64,000 nt of DNA from Pseudomonas viridiflava (lineage in GTDB: Bacteria > Pseudomonadota > Gammaproteobacteria > Pseudomonadales > Pseudomonadaceae): the NCBI RefSeq assembly GCF_900585905.1, contig NZ_UTVH01000076.1, positions 1 through 64,000 on the forward strand, written 5' to 3'. This document shows positions 8,007-18,496 of the stretch, piece by piece (the stretch's first letter is position 1; every line of letters begins with the position of its first letter). The notes under the pieces are model-generated. The model searched no databases, had not been told where the DNA came from, and worked only from the letters and a program-made list of their open reading frames with translations. The translations under genes were made by a program, and so were the position numbers.

Positions 8007-10853
8007 TTACAAACTCGCAATCCGCGCATGCTGCTCGGCCAGTTTGCTCAGGGCCTGTTCGGCTTCAGCCATCTTCGCGCGCTCCTTGGCGATGACTTCA
8101 GGCGGTGCCTTGTCAACGAAGGCTGCGTTGGACAGCTTGCCGCCCACGCGTTGCACTTCACCTTGCAGGCGCAGGATTTCCTTGTCCAGGCGCGCCAGCT
8201 CAGCGGCCTTGTCGATCAGGCCTGCCATGGGCACCAGCACTTCCATCTCGCCCACCAGTGCGGTGGCCGACAGCGGCGCTTCGGCACCGGCCTCAAGCAC
8301 AGTGATGGACTCCAGCTTGGCCAGCTTTTTCAGCAGATAATCGTTTTCCTGCAGGCGACGCAGGTCTTGAGCGTTGACGTTTTTCAGGAACAGCTGCAAT
8401 GGCTTGCCCGGCCCGATGTTCATTTCGCCACGAATGTTGCGGGTGGCCAGCATCAGGCCCTTGAGCCATTCGATGTCGTCTTCGGCCGCCTGATCGATGC
8501 GCGCTTCGTTGGCCACCGGCCATGGCTGCAGCATGATGGTCTTGCCTTCAACGCCCGCCAGCGGCGCCAGGCGCTGCCAGATTTCTTCGGTGATGAACGG
8601 CATGAACGGGTGCGCCAGACGCAACGCCACTTCCAGTACCCGAACCAGCGTGCGACGCGTGCCGCGCTGACGTTCCACCGGCGCAGTCTCGTCCCACAGC
8701 ACAGGCTTGGACAACTCCAGATACCAGTCGCAGTACTGGTTCCAGATGAACTCGTACAGCGCCTGAGCGGCGAGGTCGAAGCGGAACTGGTCCAGTTGCC
8801 GGGTCACTTCGGCTTCGGTGCGTTGCAGCTGCGAAATGATCCAGCGGTCGGCCAGCGACAGCTCCACTTCTTCGCCGTTCTGGCCGCAGTCTTCGCCCTT
8901 GTCCAGGACGTAGCGCGCGGCGTTCCAGATCTTGTTGCAGAAGTTGCGATAGCCTTCGACGCGGCCCATGTCGAACTTGATGTCGCGCCCGGTGGAGGCC
9001 AGCGAACAGAAAGTGAAGCGCAGGGCATCGGTGCCGTAGCTGGCGATGCCGTCGGCGAATTCATCGCGGGTCTGCTTCTCGATCTTCTTCGCCAGTTTCG
9101 GCTGCATCATGCCCGAGGTGCGTTTCTGCACCAGGTCTTCAAGCTCGATGCCGTCGATGATGTCCAGCGGATCCAGGACGTTGCCCTTGGACTTGGACAT
9201 TTTCTGACCTTGGCCATCGCGGACCAGGCCATGCACATAAACCGTCTTGAACGGCACTTGCGGGGTGCCGTCTTCGTTCTTCACCAGGTGCATGGTGAGC
9301 ATGATCATCCGGGCAACCCAGAAGAAAATGATGTCGAAACCGGTGACTAGCACGTCGGTGGAGTGAAAGGTTTCCAGCGCCTTGGTCTTTTCCGGCCAGC
9401 CCAGGGTGGAGAAGGTCCACAGCCCGGAGCTGAACCATGTGTCGAGGACGTCGTTGTCCTGTTGCAGTGCAACGTCGGGACCAAGGTTGTGTTTGGCGCG
9501 CACTTCGGCTTCATCACGGCCGACATAGACTTTGCCGGACTCGTCATACCAGGCCGGAATGCGGTGGCCCCACCAGAGCTGACGGCTGATACACCAGTCC
9601 TGAATGTCGCGCATCCAGGAGAAGTACATGTTTTCGTATTGCTTGGGCACGAAGGCGATGCGGCCGTCTTCCACGGCCGCGATGGCTGGTTCCGCCAGCG
9701 GCTTGGTGGACACGTACCACTGATCGGTCAGCCATGGCTCGATGATGGTGCCGGAACGGTCGCCTTTCGGCACTTTCAGCGCGTGGTCGTCGACGCTGAC
9801 CAGCAGGCCTGCGGCGTCGAAAGCTGCGACGATCTGCTTGCGCGCTTCAAAGCGGTCCAGCCCTGCATACTCGGCTGGCAGGCTGCCGTCGATGGCGTCA
9901 TTCAGCGTGCCGTCGAGGTTGAACACCTGGGCGGCAGGCAGCACGTGGGCGTTTTTGTCGAAAATGTTGAGCAGCGGCAAGTTGTGGCGTTTGCCCACTT
10001 CGTAGTCGTTGAAATCGTGGGCCGGAGTGATCTTCACGCAGCCGGTGCCGAATTCCGGGTCGCAGTAATCATCCGCGATGATCGGGATGCGGCGGCCAAC
10101 CAATGGCAACTCGACGAATTTGCCGATCAGTGCCTGGTAGCGCTCGTCTTCCGGGTTAACGGCGACCGCAGCATCACCGAGCATGGTTTCCGGGCGAGTC
10201 GTGGCAACGATCAGGTAATCCAGGCCTTCAGCGGTTTTCGCGCCGTCAGCCAGCGGATAACGCAGGTTCCACAGATGGCCTTTTTCGTCGTGGTTTTCCA
10301 CTTCCAGGTCGGAGATGGCGGTGTGCAGCTTGGTGTCCCAGTTGACCAGACGCTTGCCGCGATAGATCAGGCCGTCTTCATGCAGGCGCACGAAGGCTTC
10401 TTTCACGGCCTCCGACAAGCCGTCGTCCATGGTGAAGCGCTCGCGGCTCCAGTCGACGGAGGACCCCAGGCGGCGGATCTGACGGCTGATATTGCCACCG
10501 GACTGATCCTTCCACTCCCAGATCTTCTGCAGAAACTGGTCGCGGCCCAGGTCGTGACGGTTCAGGCCCTGGGCTTCGATCTGGCGCTCTACCAGCATCT
10601 GCGTGGCAATACCGGCGTGGTCGGTGCCCGGCTGCCACAGGGTGTTGCGGCCCTGCATGCGGCGGAACCGGATCAAGGCGTCCATGATCGCGTTATTGAA
10701 ACCATGGCCCATGTGCAGGCTGCCGGTGACATTCGGCGGCGGGATCATGATGGTGTACGAGTCACCTGTGCCTTGCGGCGCGAAGTAGTTCTCGGATTCC
10801 CAGGTTTGATACCAGGAAGTTTCAATAGCGTGAGGCTGGTAGGTCTTGTCCAT
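8007..10853 (-). CDS. valS: Valyl-tRNA synthetase
   Basis: A 948-residue class I aminoacyl-tRNA synthetase that charges tRNA-Val in the cytosol. The HIGH motif is in [18 protein letters not shown] (about residues 43-60), the editing (CP1) domain follows, and KMSKS is present as [16 protein letters not shown] (about residue 555). The anticodon-binding helices and a C-terminal coiled coil ([18 protein letters not shown]) are in place. The frame is open to 10958, but ATG 10853 ([11 protein letters not shown]) is the conserved start. It lies downstream of the holC cluster on the same strand, separated by a type ii repeat. Confidence 0.97.
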   Translation of the reverse strand: MDKTYQPHAIETSWYQTWESENYFAPQGTGDSYTIMIPPPNVTGSLHMGHGFNNAIMDALIRFRRMQGRNTLWQPGTDHAGIATQMLVERQIEAQGLNRHDLGRDQFLQKIWEWKDQSGGNISRQIRRLGSSVDWSRERFTMDDGLSEAVKEAFVRLHEDGLIYRGKRLVNWDTKLHTAISDLEVENHDEKGHLWNLRYPLADGAKTAEGLDYLIVATTRPETMLGDAAVAVNPEDERYQALIGKFVELPLVGRRIPIIADDYCDPEFGTGCVKITPAHDFNDYEVGKRHNLPLLNIFDKNAHVLPAAQVFNLDGTLNDAIDGSLPAEYAGLDRFEARKQIVAAFDAAGLLVSVDDHALKVPKGDRSGTIIEPWLTDQWYVSTKPLAEPAIAAVEDGRIAFVPKQYENMYFSWMRDIQDWCISRQLWWGHRIPAWYDESGKVYVGRDEAEVRAKHNLGPDVALQQDNDVLDTWFSSGLWTFSTLGWPEKTKALETFHSTDVLVTGFDIIFFWVARMIMLTMHLVKNEDGTPQVPFKTVYVHGLVRDGQGQKMSKSKGNVLDPLDIIDGIELEDLVQKRTSGMMQPKLAKKIEKQTRDEFADGIASYGTDALRFTFCSLASTGRDIKFDMGRVEGYRNFCNKIWNAARYVLDKGEDCGQNGEEVELSLADRWIISQLQRTEAEVTRQLDQFRFDLAAQALYEFIWNQYCDWYLELSKPVLWDETAPVERQRGTRRTLVRVLEVALRLAHPFMPFITEEIWQRLAPLAGVEGKTIMLQPWPVANEARIDQAAEDDIEWLKGLMLATRNIRGEMNIGPGKPLQLFLKNVNAQDLRRLQENDYLLKKLAKLESITVLEAGAEAPLSATALVGEMEVLVPMAGLIDKAAELARLDKEILRLQGEVQRVGGKLSNAAFVDKAPPEVIAKERAKMAEAEQALSKLAEQHARIASL

Positions 10854-10965
10854 GCGCGGCGGGAACCTATTGCTGTAATTCAGGAAAGCCGACAAGTATA
10901 GCGAGGATGAGCGGCTGGGCGTAGGGCGGGGCGATGATGGGCGATAAAAAGACCGCACCAGTGAC

Positions 10966-11055
10966 GTGGGACCGGCTTTAGCCGGGAGGGGGCCAGTGCC
11001 TTCAACGCATTTATATTGTCAGCACCTCAGTCTTCCCGGCTGAAGCCGGTCCCAC
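10966..11055. repeat. Paired palindrome, type ii
   Basis: Opposed arms GTGGGACCGGCTTTAGCC and GGCTGAAGCCGGTCCCAC, with about 45 bp between, in the gap between valS and the small gene at 11066. Confidence 0.9.
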
Positions 11056-11065
11056 GTGAGCCGTT

Positions 11066-11476
11066 TCAGTTCTGATACTGGCTCAGCAAGCGCTCCATCC
11101 GCGCCTCCAGTCGGCGTTTGATTTCGGTCTCGATGTGTGGGGCGAAGTCACCGATGACGTCCTGCATGATCAGCTGCGCGGCGGCGCGCAACTCGCTGTT
11201 CAGATGCAGCAGCGCGTCCTCCTTCGACACCACCTGTACCGCAGTGGCCGGGGTTGCGACTGAATCGGCCGTCAGCGTCGGGATATCGGCATCGTCTTCG
11301 GCAAAGTCCGGTTGCGCGTGGTGGGCCGGTCGGGCACCCACCACGTCGAACAGCAGCGGAATCTGGTTTTCGCCATGCTCGGGCGTTGAGCGTGATTCGT
11401 CGCCGAGCAGCTGGCGGATCGACTCAAGGTCGTCCAGCAGGTTGGCGGGGTCATTCTGGGGTTTTGGAGTGTCCAT
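11066..11476 (-). CDS. Conserved hypothetical protein between holC and valS (PA3833-like position)
   Basis: A 136-residue acidic protein with no enzymatic motif. The N-terminal two thirds are low-complexity and acidic (DDLESIRQLLGDE, FAEDDADIPTL). The C-terminal 45 residues form a conserved amphipathic helix ending IMQDVIGDFAPHIETEI and RRLEARMERLLSQ. The frame is open to 11767 through holC, but ATG 11476 follows the holC stop by 7 bp, so the two are surely co-transcribed. Position suggests a link to the DNA polymerase III clamp-loader accessory HolC, but function is unknown. Confidence 0.75.
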   Translation of the reverse strand: MDTPKPQNDPANLLDDLESIRQLLGDESRSTPEHGENQIPLLFDVVGARPAHHAQPDFAEDDADIPTLTADSVATPATAVQVVSKEDALLHLNSELRAAAQLIMQDVIGDFAPHIETEIKRRLEARMERLLSQYQN

Positions 11477-11483
11477 TTTAGGC

Positions 11484-11912
11484 TCAGAGACGCTGTAGTC
11501 GGTGATCCTGCAGAGGATAGCCCTGTTCACGATAGAAACGAAAACTCTCTCGTGCGGCCAGCCTGATGGCAGGTTCTTCGACAACGATTTCAGCCACGCG
11601 GGCGAAACCTTTGAAAAATTCAGGGACGCGCAGGTCAAGATTGACCAGCAGGTCTTGATGGTTTCCGGGGTCGCTGCCCAGGCCCAGCACCACTGGCGCA
11701 TCCGAGTCGTCCTCGGCGTCGCCGTGGGGGAGGAATGCCTCGCCCTTGAAGCGCCACAGCCTGGCATCGAGTTCTTCGCGCTGGCTGGCGTCGCTGCAAT
11801 GCAGGTAGATCCGGTGGCCCATGCGCCAGGCTTTTTCCGTCAGCTTGCAGGCAAAATCCAGACGAGCTGATGGATCGGCGCTGGGCAGGATGTAGAAATC
11901 GACTTGGGTCAT
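11484..11912 (-). CDS. holC: DNA polymerase III chi subunit
   Basis: A 142-residue protein. Chi binds psi and single-stranded DNA-binding protein, coupling the clamp loader to SSB-coated DNA. Seen: MTQVDFYILPS at the start, the ACKLTEKAWRMGHRIYLHC block (about residues 21-39), LWRFKGEAFLPHG, and the VVLGLGSDPGNHQDLLVNL strand pair. Length is typical. Neighbours pepA (upstream) and valS (downstream) match the order found in many gamma-proteobacteria. Confidence 0.92.
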   Translation of the reverse strand: MTQVDFYILPSADPSARLDFACKLTEKAWRMGHRIYLHCSDASQREELDARLWRFKGEAFLPHGDAEDDSDAPVVLGLGSDPGNHQDLLVNLDLRVPEFFKGFARVAEIVVEEPAIRLAARESFRFYREQGYPLQDHRLQRL

Positions 11913-11985
11913 GCAGGGTCCGGATTGTTGGGTACTCGTGTCTTGCTGGTCATCACATTAATCATGGATTTGAAATGCATACCCT

Positions 11986-12073
11986 GTAGGAGCGCACCGA
12001 GGCTACGAGGCCCGCGATAGCGATGTGTCAGTCACAACGCTATCGCGGCCTCGCGTTGCTCGCGCGCTCCTAC
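11986..12073. repeat. Paired extragenic palindrome, type iii
   Basis: The best preserved copy of this family: left arm GTAGGAGCGCACCGAGGC and right arm GCGTTGCTCGCGCGCTCC. The inner palindromic part is GCCCGCGATAGCG opposite CGCTATCGCGGCC. It lies between pepA and holC. Confidence 0.85.
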
Positions 12074-12097
12074 CGGTCTTGTCAGAACGCCGAAATT

Positions 12098-13915
<1,818 letters not shown>

Positions 13916-15037
13916 TTGATCGTCTTCCGTTATCTATCCCGAGAAGTGCTGGTTACCTTGAGCGCGGTCAGCGCGGTCTTGCTGGTGATCATCATGAGCG
14001 GACGCTTCATCAAATACCTTGCGCAGGCGGCCTCCGGCGCGCTGGATCCGGGCGTGCTGTTCATGATCATGGGCTTTCGCATGCCCGGCTTCCTGCAGCT
14101 GATCCTGCCGCTGGGTCTGTTCCTGGGGATCCTGCTGGCGTACGGCCGGTTGTACCTGGAAAGCGAAATGACCGTGCTGGCCGCCACCGGCATGAGCCAG
14201 CAGCGCCTGCTGCTGATGACCATGGCGCCGGCGGCGCTGGTGGCATTGCTGGTCGCCTGGCTGAGCTTCAGCCTGGCCCCCCAGGGCGCCACGCAGTTTT
14301 CCATGCTGATCAACAAACAGGACGCAATGACCGAGTTCGACACCCTGGTGCCGGGCCGTTTCCAGACCCTGCGTGATGGCAGCCGGGTGACCTACACCCA
14401 GGAGCTGACCGAGGACCGCGCCAATCTGGGCGGCGTGTTCATCTCGGAAAAACGCATGTCGTCGGACAAGAGCAAGGACCGTGGCATTACCGTTCTGGTC
14501 GCCGAAAAAGGCCACCAGGAAGTCAGGGCTGACGGCAACCGCTTCCTGATTCTGGAGAACGGCTACCGCTACGACGGCAATCCCGGCGAAGCCAATTACC
14601 GCGCGATCAAGTACGACACTTATGGTGCGTTACTGCCCAAGCCTGACATCAGCGATGAAATCACTGACCGCGAGGCGATTCCCACTTCCGCCTTGATCGG
14701 CAGCAGCGAACGCCGCAATCAGGCCGAGCTGCACTGGCGCATTTCGCTGCCGATCCTGGTATTCATCGTCACGCTGATGGCAGTGCCGCTGGCGCGGGTC
14801 AACCCGCGCCAGGGCCGCTACCTGAAACTGCTCCCCGCCATTCTTCTTTATATGGCTTACCTGACCACACTGATCGCCGTGCGCGGCGCGCTGGAGAAAG
14901 GCAAACTGCCAATGGTGCTGGGCATGTGGTGGGTGCATGGCGTGTTCCTGCTGATCGGGCTGGGCCTGCTTTACTGGGAACCGATGAAATTGAAGATGAA
15001 GAGTCGCCGCAGCGCGTCGGAGGTGGCTCATGGTTAA
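13916..15037 (+). CDS. lptF: LPS export ABC transporter permease LptF
   Basis: A 373-residue inner-membrane permease that, with LptG and the LptB2 ATPase, extracts lipopolysaccharide from the inner membrane. It starts IVFRYLSREVLVTLSAVSAV, with six hydrophobic segments split three and three around a periplasmic beta-jellyroll (about residues 125-260). The start is TTG 13916, preceded by TGGAG, at the position where orthologues begin. The frame is open upstream to 13820, but that part is unlike the family. It overlaps lptG by 8 bp. Confidence 0.94.
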   Translation: MIVFRYLSREVLVTLSAVSAVLLVIIMSGRFIKYLAQAASGALDPGVLFMIMGFRMPGFLQLILPLGLFLGILLAYGRLYLESEMTVLAATGMSQQRLLLMTMAPAALVALLVAWLSFSLAPQGATQFSMLINKQDAMTEFDTLVPGRFQTLRDGSRVTYTQELTEDRANLGGVFISEKRMSSDKSKDRGITVLVAEKGHQEVRADGNRFLILENGYRYDGNPGEANYRAIKYDTYGALLPKPDISDEITDREAIPTSALIGSSERRNQAELHWRISLPILVFIVTLMAVPLARVNPRQGRYLKLLPAILLYMAYLTTLIAVRGALEKGKLPMVLGMWWVHGVFLLIGLGLLYWEPMKLKMKSRRSASEVAHG

Positions 15038-16091
15038 GCTCGATCGCTACATTGGCAAAAGCGTATTCGTCGCAATTCTCGCGGTACTGGGCATTATCCT
15101 CGGGCTGGCGTCGCTGTTTGCCCTGATCGACGAGATGGGCGACATCAGTGACACCTACACCCTGATGGACGCGGGCGGCTTCGTTGCGCTCACCGCCCCG
15201 CGCCGGGTGTACGAAATGCTGCCGATGGCGGCATTGATCGGCTGTCTTGTGGGCCTGGGCAGCCTGGCCAGCAGCAGCGAACTGACTATCATGCGTGCGG
15301 CGGGTGTTTCCATCGGCCGCATTGTCTGGGCCGTGATGAAACCCATGCTGGTGCTGATGATCGCCGGAGTGCTGATCGGCGAGTACGTGGCGCCTGCTGC
15401 GGAAAATCAGGCTCAGGCCAACCGCTCTCTGGCCCAGGGCAGCGGCGACGCACAAAGCGCGCGACACGGCATGTGGCATCGTCAGGGTGATGAGTTCATT
15501 CACATCAACTCGGTGCAGCCAAATGGCGTGCTCTACGGCGTCACCCGCTATCGTTTTGACGACGAGCGCCACATGCTCAGCGCCAGCTTCGCCAAACAGG
15601 CGACGTTCAACGAAGATTCGTGGGCCTTGAAAGACATCAATACCACTTTCTTCCGCGATGGCAGCACCGAGGTCATTGCCACGCCTGAAGAGCGCTGGGA
15701 CGTGGCCCTGAGCCCGCAATTGCTGAACACCGTCATCATGCCGCCTGACTCCCTGTCGATCACCGGCCTGTGGCAATACGCGCACTACCTCGCGGATCAG
15801 GGCCTGAGCAATGGCCGTTACTGGCTGGCGTTCTGGACCAAGGTGCTGCAACCGCTGGTGACCGTCGCTCTGGTATTGATGGCGATCTCCTTCATCTTCG
15901 GCCCGTTGCGCTCGGTCACCCTGGGGCAGCGGGTATTTACCGGCGTGCTGGTGGGCTTCACCTTCCGCATCGTGCAGGACCTGCTAGGGCCGTCGAGCCT
16001 AGTGTTCGGCTTCTCGCCGCTGTTCGCCGTGCTGGTGCCTGCGGCCGTCTGCGGGTTGGCCGGGGTGCTCCTGTTACGCAGGGCCGGATAA
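15030..16091 (+). CDS. lptG: LPS export ABC transporter permease LptG
   Basis: A 353-residue partner permease of LptF. It starts MVKLDRYIGKSVFVAILAV, with the family motif MLPMAALIGCLVGLGSLA (second segment), a periplasmic jellyroll (about residues 115-260), and three C-terminal membrane segments ending VCGLAGVLLLRRAG. The start overlaps the end of lptF, indicating translational coupling. An intrinsic terminator follows 16 bp after the stop. Confidence 0.95.
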   Translation: MVKLDRYIGKSVFVAILAVLGIILGLASLFALIDEMGDISDTYTLMDAGGFVALTAPRRVYEMLPMAALIGCLVGLGSLASSSELTIMRAAGVSIGRIVWAVMKPMLVLMIAGVLIGEYVAPAAENQAQANRSLAQGSGDAQSARHGMWHRQGDEFIHINSVQPNGVLYGVTRYRFDDERHMLSASFAKQATFNEDSWALKDINTTFFRDGSTEVIATPEERWDVALSPQLLNTVIMPPDSLSITGLWQYAHYLADQGLSNGRYWLAFWTKVLQPLVTVALVLMAISFIFGPLRSVTLGQRVFTGVLVGFTFRIVQDLLGPSSLVFGFSPLFAVLVPAAVCGLAGVLLLRRAG

Positions 16092-16107
16092 AATTTCCTG
16101 CTAATGA

Positions 16108-16135
16108 AAAGCCGACTTTCGAGTCGGCTTTTTTA
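16108..16135. terminator. Bidirectional intrinsic terminator between lptG and the RDD gene
   Basis: The stem AAAAGCCGACT with AGTCGGCTTTTTT closes on a short TTCG loop. The genes on either side converge (lptG +, RDD gene -). Confidence 0.92.
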
Positions 16136-16149
16136 CGACTATGAGAAGG

Positions 16150-16635
16150 TTATGTCCGCTTCGGCACCCGCACCAGCTGGCTGCCTGAATAGCGGTCATG
16201 CCAACTGCGATTCTGCTTGTCAAATAGCGCCCACACAAAACCCAGCCCCACGCACAGCCACGACGCGATAGCGACCATGAAGCGCAGCAGCGCCTGCACC
16301 AGGCTGATACGGCTGCCGTCAGTATTCTGCACGCGGATGCCCCATACCTGCATGCCCAGCGTCTGCCCGGCACGGGTCCAGAACGTGGCGAAAAATCCGA
16401 ACAGCACCAGCAACAACAGGGTCGACAGCAGTGGGTCGCCATCCAGCGAGCCTGAATCCGACAACGCCTTGAGCCGTGCCTGGCCGATGATTGCCATCAA
16501 CACCAGCTTGTAAATGAACGCGGTCACCAGCATCAGTGCAATGCACAGAACCGCGTCGTAGGAAACGGCCGCCAGACGCCTGGCCAGGCTGGCGGGGGCA
16601 AAGTCACCTTGCGGATGCAACAGAGGGCGGGGCAT
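16150..16635 (-). CDS. RDD family membrane protein
   Basis: A 161-residue integral membrane protein. The RDD signature is A-R-R-L-A-A-V-S-Y-D-A (about residues 18-28), giving the Arg-Asp pair in the first membrane helix. Two more hydrophobic segments follow, plus the conserved QTLGMQVWGIRVQNTDG loop. RDD proteins are thought to move small ions or solutes; some are Na+/H+ antiporters. Function is not known here. ATG 16635 starts the conserved part; the upstream frame to 16704 is not conserved. Confidence 0.85.
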   Translation of the reverse strand: MPRPLLHPQGDFAPASLARRLAAVSYDAVLCIALMLVTAFIYKLVLMAIIGQARLKALSDSGSLDGDPLLSTLLLLVLFGFFATFWTRAGQTLGMQVWGIRVQNTDGSRISLVQALLRFMVAIASWLCVGLGFVWALFDKQNRSWHDRYSGSQLVRVPKRT

Positions 16636-16682
16636 GGCGGGCTCTCGATTCTGACGAGGCCGCAGTGTACAAAATCGCGAGC

Positions 16683-16719
16683 AAAAAAAAGCCCCCGACA
16701 TCAAGCGTCAGGGGCTTTA
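16683..16719 (-). terminator. Intrinsic terminator of the cold-shock gene
   Basis: Read on the minus strand: AAAGCCCCTGACG, loop, then TGTCGGGGGCTTTTTTTT. The T run makes it directional toward the RDD gene, 12 bp after the cold-shock stop. Confidence 0.85.
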
Positions 16720-16731
16720 GGGGGCCTGCGA

Positions 16732-16944
16732 TTATGCCTCGGCTTGCACTTCATCCGCCTGCAGGCCTTTCTGGCCCTGCACGGCAACGAAGGTGACTTT
16801 CTGGCCTTCTTTCAGGCTCTTGAAGCCGCTGCCCTGAATGGCGCGAAAGTGTACGAACAGGTCCGGACCGCTCTCGGGCGTGATAAAGCCGAATCCTTTT
16901 TCATCGTTGAACCACTTAACAGTACCGCTCTGACGTGTGGACAT
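16732..16944 (-). CDS. Cold-shock domain protein
   Basis: A 70-residue single OB-fold protein that binds single-stranded RNA and DNA. Both RNA-binding motifs are intact: K-G-F-G-F-I (RNP1) and D-L-F-V-H-F (RNP2). ATG 16944 begins [14 protein letters not shown]; the frame is open to 17046, but the added part is unconserved. It is a paralogue of the cold-shock gene at 60194-60403, with a diverged C-terminal tail (ADEVQAEA). It is monocistronic with its own terminator. Confidence 0.93.
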   Translation of the reverse strand: MSTRQSGTVKWFNDEKGFGFITPESGPDLFVHFRAIQGSGFKSLKEGQKVTFVAVQGQKGLQADEVQAEA

Positions 16945-17372
16945 ATTCTTTTCCCTGCAACATGAATAAATGACAGCCCCTTGCAATGGAAGGAGTACTG
17001 GGCTGGTTGCAGGAAGTAAGAAACGCAGCGCGGGTTGTAGCGACATCTTGGGCTACTGCCCAGGTCCCGATTCAAGCGACCCATGCAAACACAGTTGCGA
17101 AACTCTACGCCAACATCGATTACAAAAACAAGCGTATGAGGTGCCCGGATTCAGGCGGTTTGCCGGGTTTTAAAAAATATTAACCATGGCGCAAGAATCA
17201 ATAGATTTTGGCAGGGTGGCGCACTTTTAAAGTGCGGTTGGTTATTAAGTTGCCGCTGTTTAGGGCGTGTACTACTGCGGGGCGTTCGTACTACGCGCCC
17301 CGCGTATTTCGCATCAATGGTCAGCCGCGCCTGACCGTCAACGCTGTCAGCCATGACGGTTGACCATGGTTA
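16945..17372. other. Intergenic region between cold-shock gene and gcvT
   Basis: A 428-bp stretch without a credible gene. The part next to 16945 is the leader of the cold-shock gene. A 7-bp perfect hairpin CGCACTT-TTA-AAGTGCG lies near 17220-17236, and a GC-rich inverted repeat GCGGGGCG/CGCCCCGC lies near 17277-17302, possibly ending the gcv transcript but without a T run. Confidence 0.4.
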
Positions 17373-18494
17373 TCAGCCACGGAAATAACGTTGCGCAACG
17401 AATGGCATCTTGGTGACGCGCATGGGGACTGGCTTGCCACGCACCACGGCCCAGAGTGCCGTGTCGAGTGTGGCCAGTTCGCTGTTTACATACCCCATCG
17501 CCAGCGGGCCGCCCAGGCTCGGACCGAACCCGCCGCTACAGACCGTCCCGACCACAGCACCCTGATCATCGACAATGTCCGCACCTTCACGCACCGGGGT
17601 GCGTTCCTGTGGCAGCAAGCCGACGCGTTTGCGCGCCACACCTTGCTGCTGTTGTGCAAAGATCTGCTCGGCACCCGGGAAGCCACCGGCGCGAGCGCCA
17701 TCAGCGCGGCGAATCTTTGAGATGGCCCACAGCAGGCTGGCTTCAATGGGGCTGGTGCGCGTGTCCATGTCATGGCCGTAGAGACACAGGCCGGCTTCCA
17801 GGCGCAGCGAGTCGCGCGCACCCAGGCCGATAGGCGCCACTTCCGGCTCCGCCAGCAGGCGGCGAGCCAGCGCCTCAGCCTGATCGGCAGGGACCGAGAT
17901 CTCGTAGCCGTCTTCGCCGGTGTAGCCTGAGCGGCTGACATAGCAATCAGCGCCCAGCAGCTGCACGGCGGTGAACTGCATGAAAGTCATTTTTGCGACC
18001 TCAGGCGCGAGTCGTGCCAGCACCGTGACCGCTGCCGGACCTTGCAAGGCCAGCAGGGCGCGCTCCTCAAAGAGCGGTTCAATCTGGCAATGCCCCGCCA
18101 GATGCTTGCGCAGGTGCGCCAGGTCCTGATCCTTGCACGCCGCGTTAACCACCAGCATCAGTTGATCGTTGCCCAGATTGGCGACCATTAGGTCATCCAG
18201 AATGCCACCGTGTTCATCGGTGAACATGGCGTAGCGCTGCATGCCCACTGGCAAATCAATGATGTCCACAGGCACCAGTGCCTCCAGCGCGCTCGCTGCG
18301 TCAGCGCCGGTCAAACGGATCTGGCCCATGTGCGAGACGTCGAACAGCCCGGCTTTTTCGCGCGTGTGCAGGTGTTCCTTCATCACTCCGGCGGGATATT
18401 GCACCGGCATGTCGTAACCGGCGAAAGGCACCATTCGGGCACCCAGTTCACGGTGCAGGGCGTGGAGTGGTGTGGTCAGCAGTTGTTCGCTCAT
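17373..18494 (-). CDS. gcvT: Glycine cleavage system T protein (aminomethyltransferase)
   Basis: A 373-residue folate-dependent enzyme. It takes the aminomethyl group from lipoylated GcvH and releases ammonia while forming methylene-tetrahydrofolate. Seen: LHRELGARMVPFAGYDMPVQYP at the N-terminus (written here only in part: MVPFAGYDMPVQYP), SGYTGEDGYEISVP (about residue 190), and LRLEAGLCLYGHDMD. MIM gives alternative starts; ATG 18494 (MSEQLLTTPLH) fits the family. Its start overlaps the gcvP stop, so the order gcvH-gcvP-gcvT is a coupled operon. Confidence 0.94.
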   Translation of the reverse strand: MSEQLLTTPLHALHRELGARMVPFAGYDMPVQYPAGVMKEHLHTREKAGLFDVSHMGQIRLTGADAASALEALVPVDIIDLPVGMQRYAMFTDEHGGILDDLMVANLGNDQLMLVVNAACKDQDLAHLRKHLAGHCQIEPLFEERALLALQGPAAVTVLARLAPEVAKMTFMQFTAVQLLGADCYVSRSGYTGEDGYEISVPADQAEALARRLLAEPEVAPIGLGARDSLRLEAGLCLYGHDMDTRTSPIEASLLWAISKIRRADGARAGGFPGAEQIFAQQQQGVARKRVGLLPQERTPVREGADIVDDQGAVVGTVCSGGFGPSLGGPLAMGYVNSELATLDTALWAVVRGKPVPMRVTKMPFVAQRYFRG

Positions 18495-18496
18495 GA

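Noticed and set aside
9363-10901. 512-codon plus-strand frame opposite valS
   Set aside because: Antisense shadow of valS with no domain or ribosome site.
17277-17302. GC-rich inverted repeat downstream of gcvT as a terminator
   Set aside because: No T run on either strand, so I list it only as a feature of the region.
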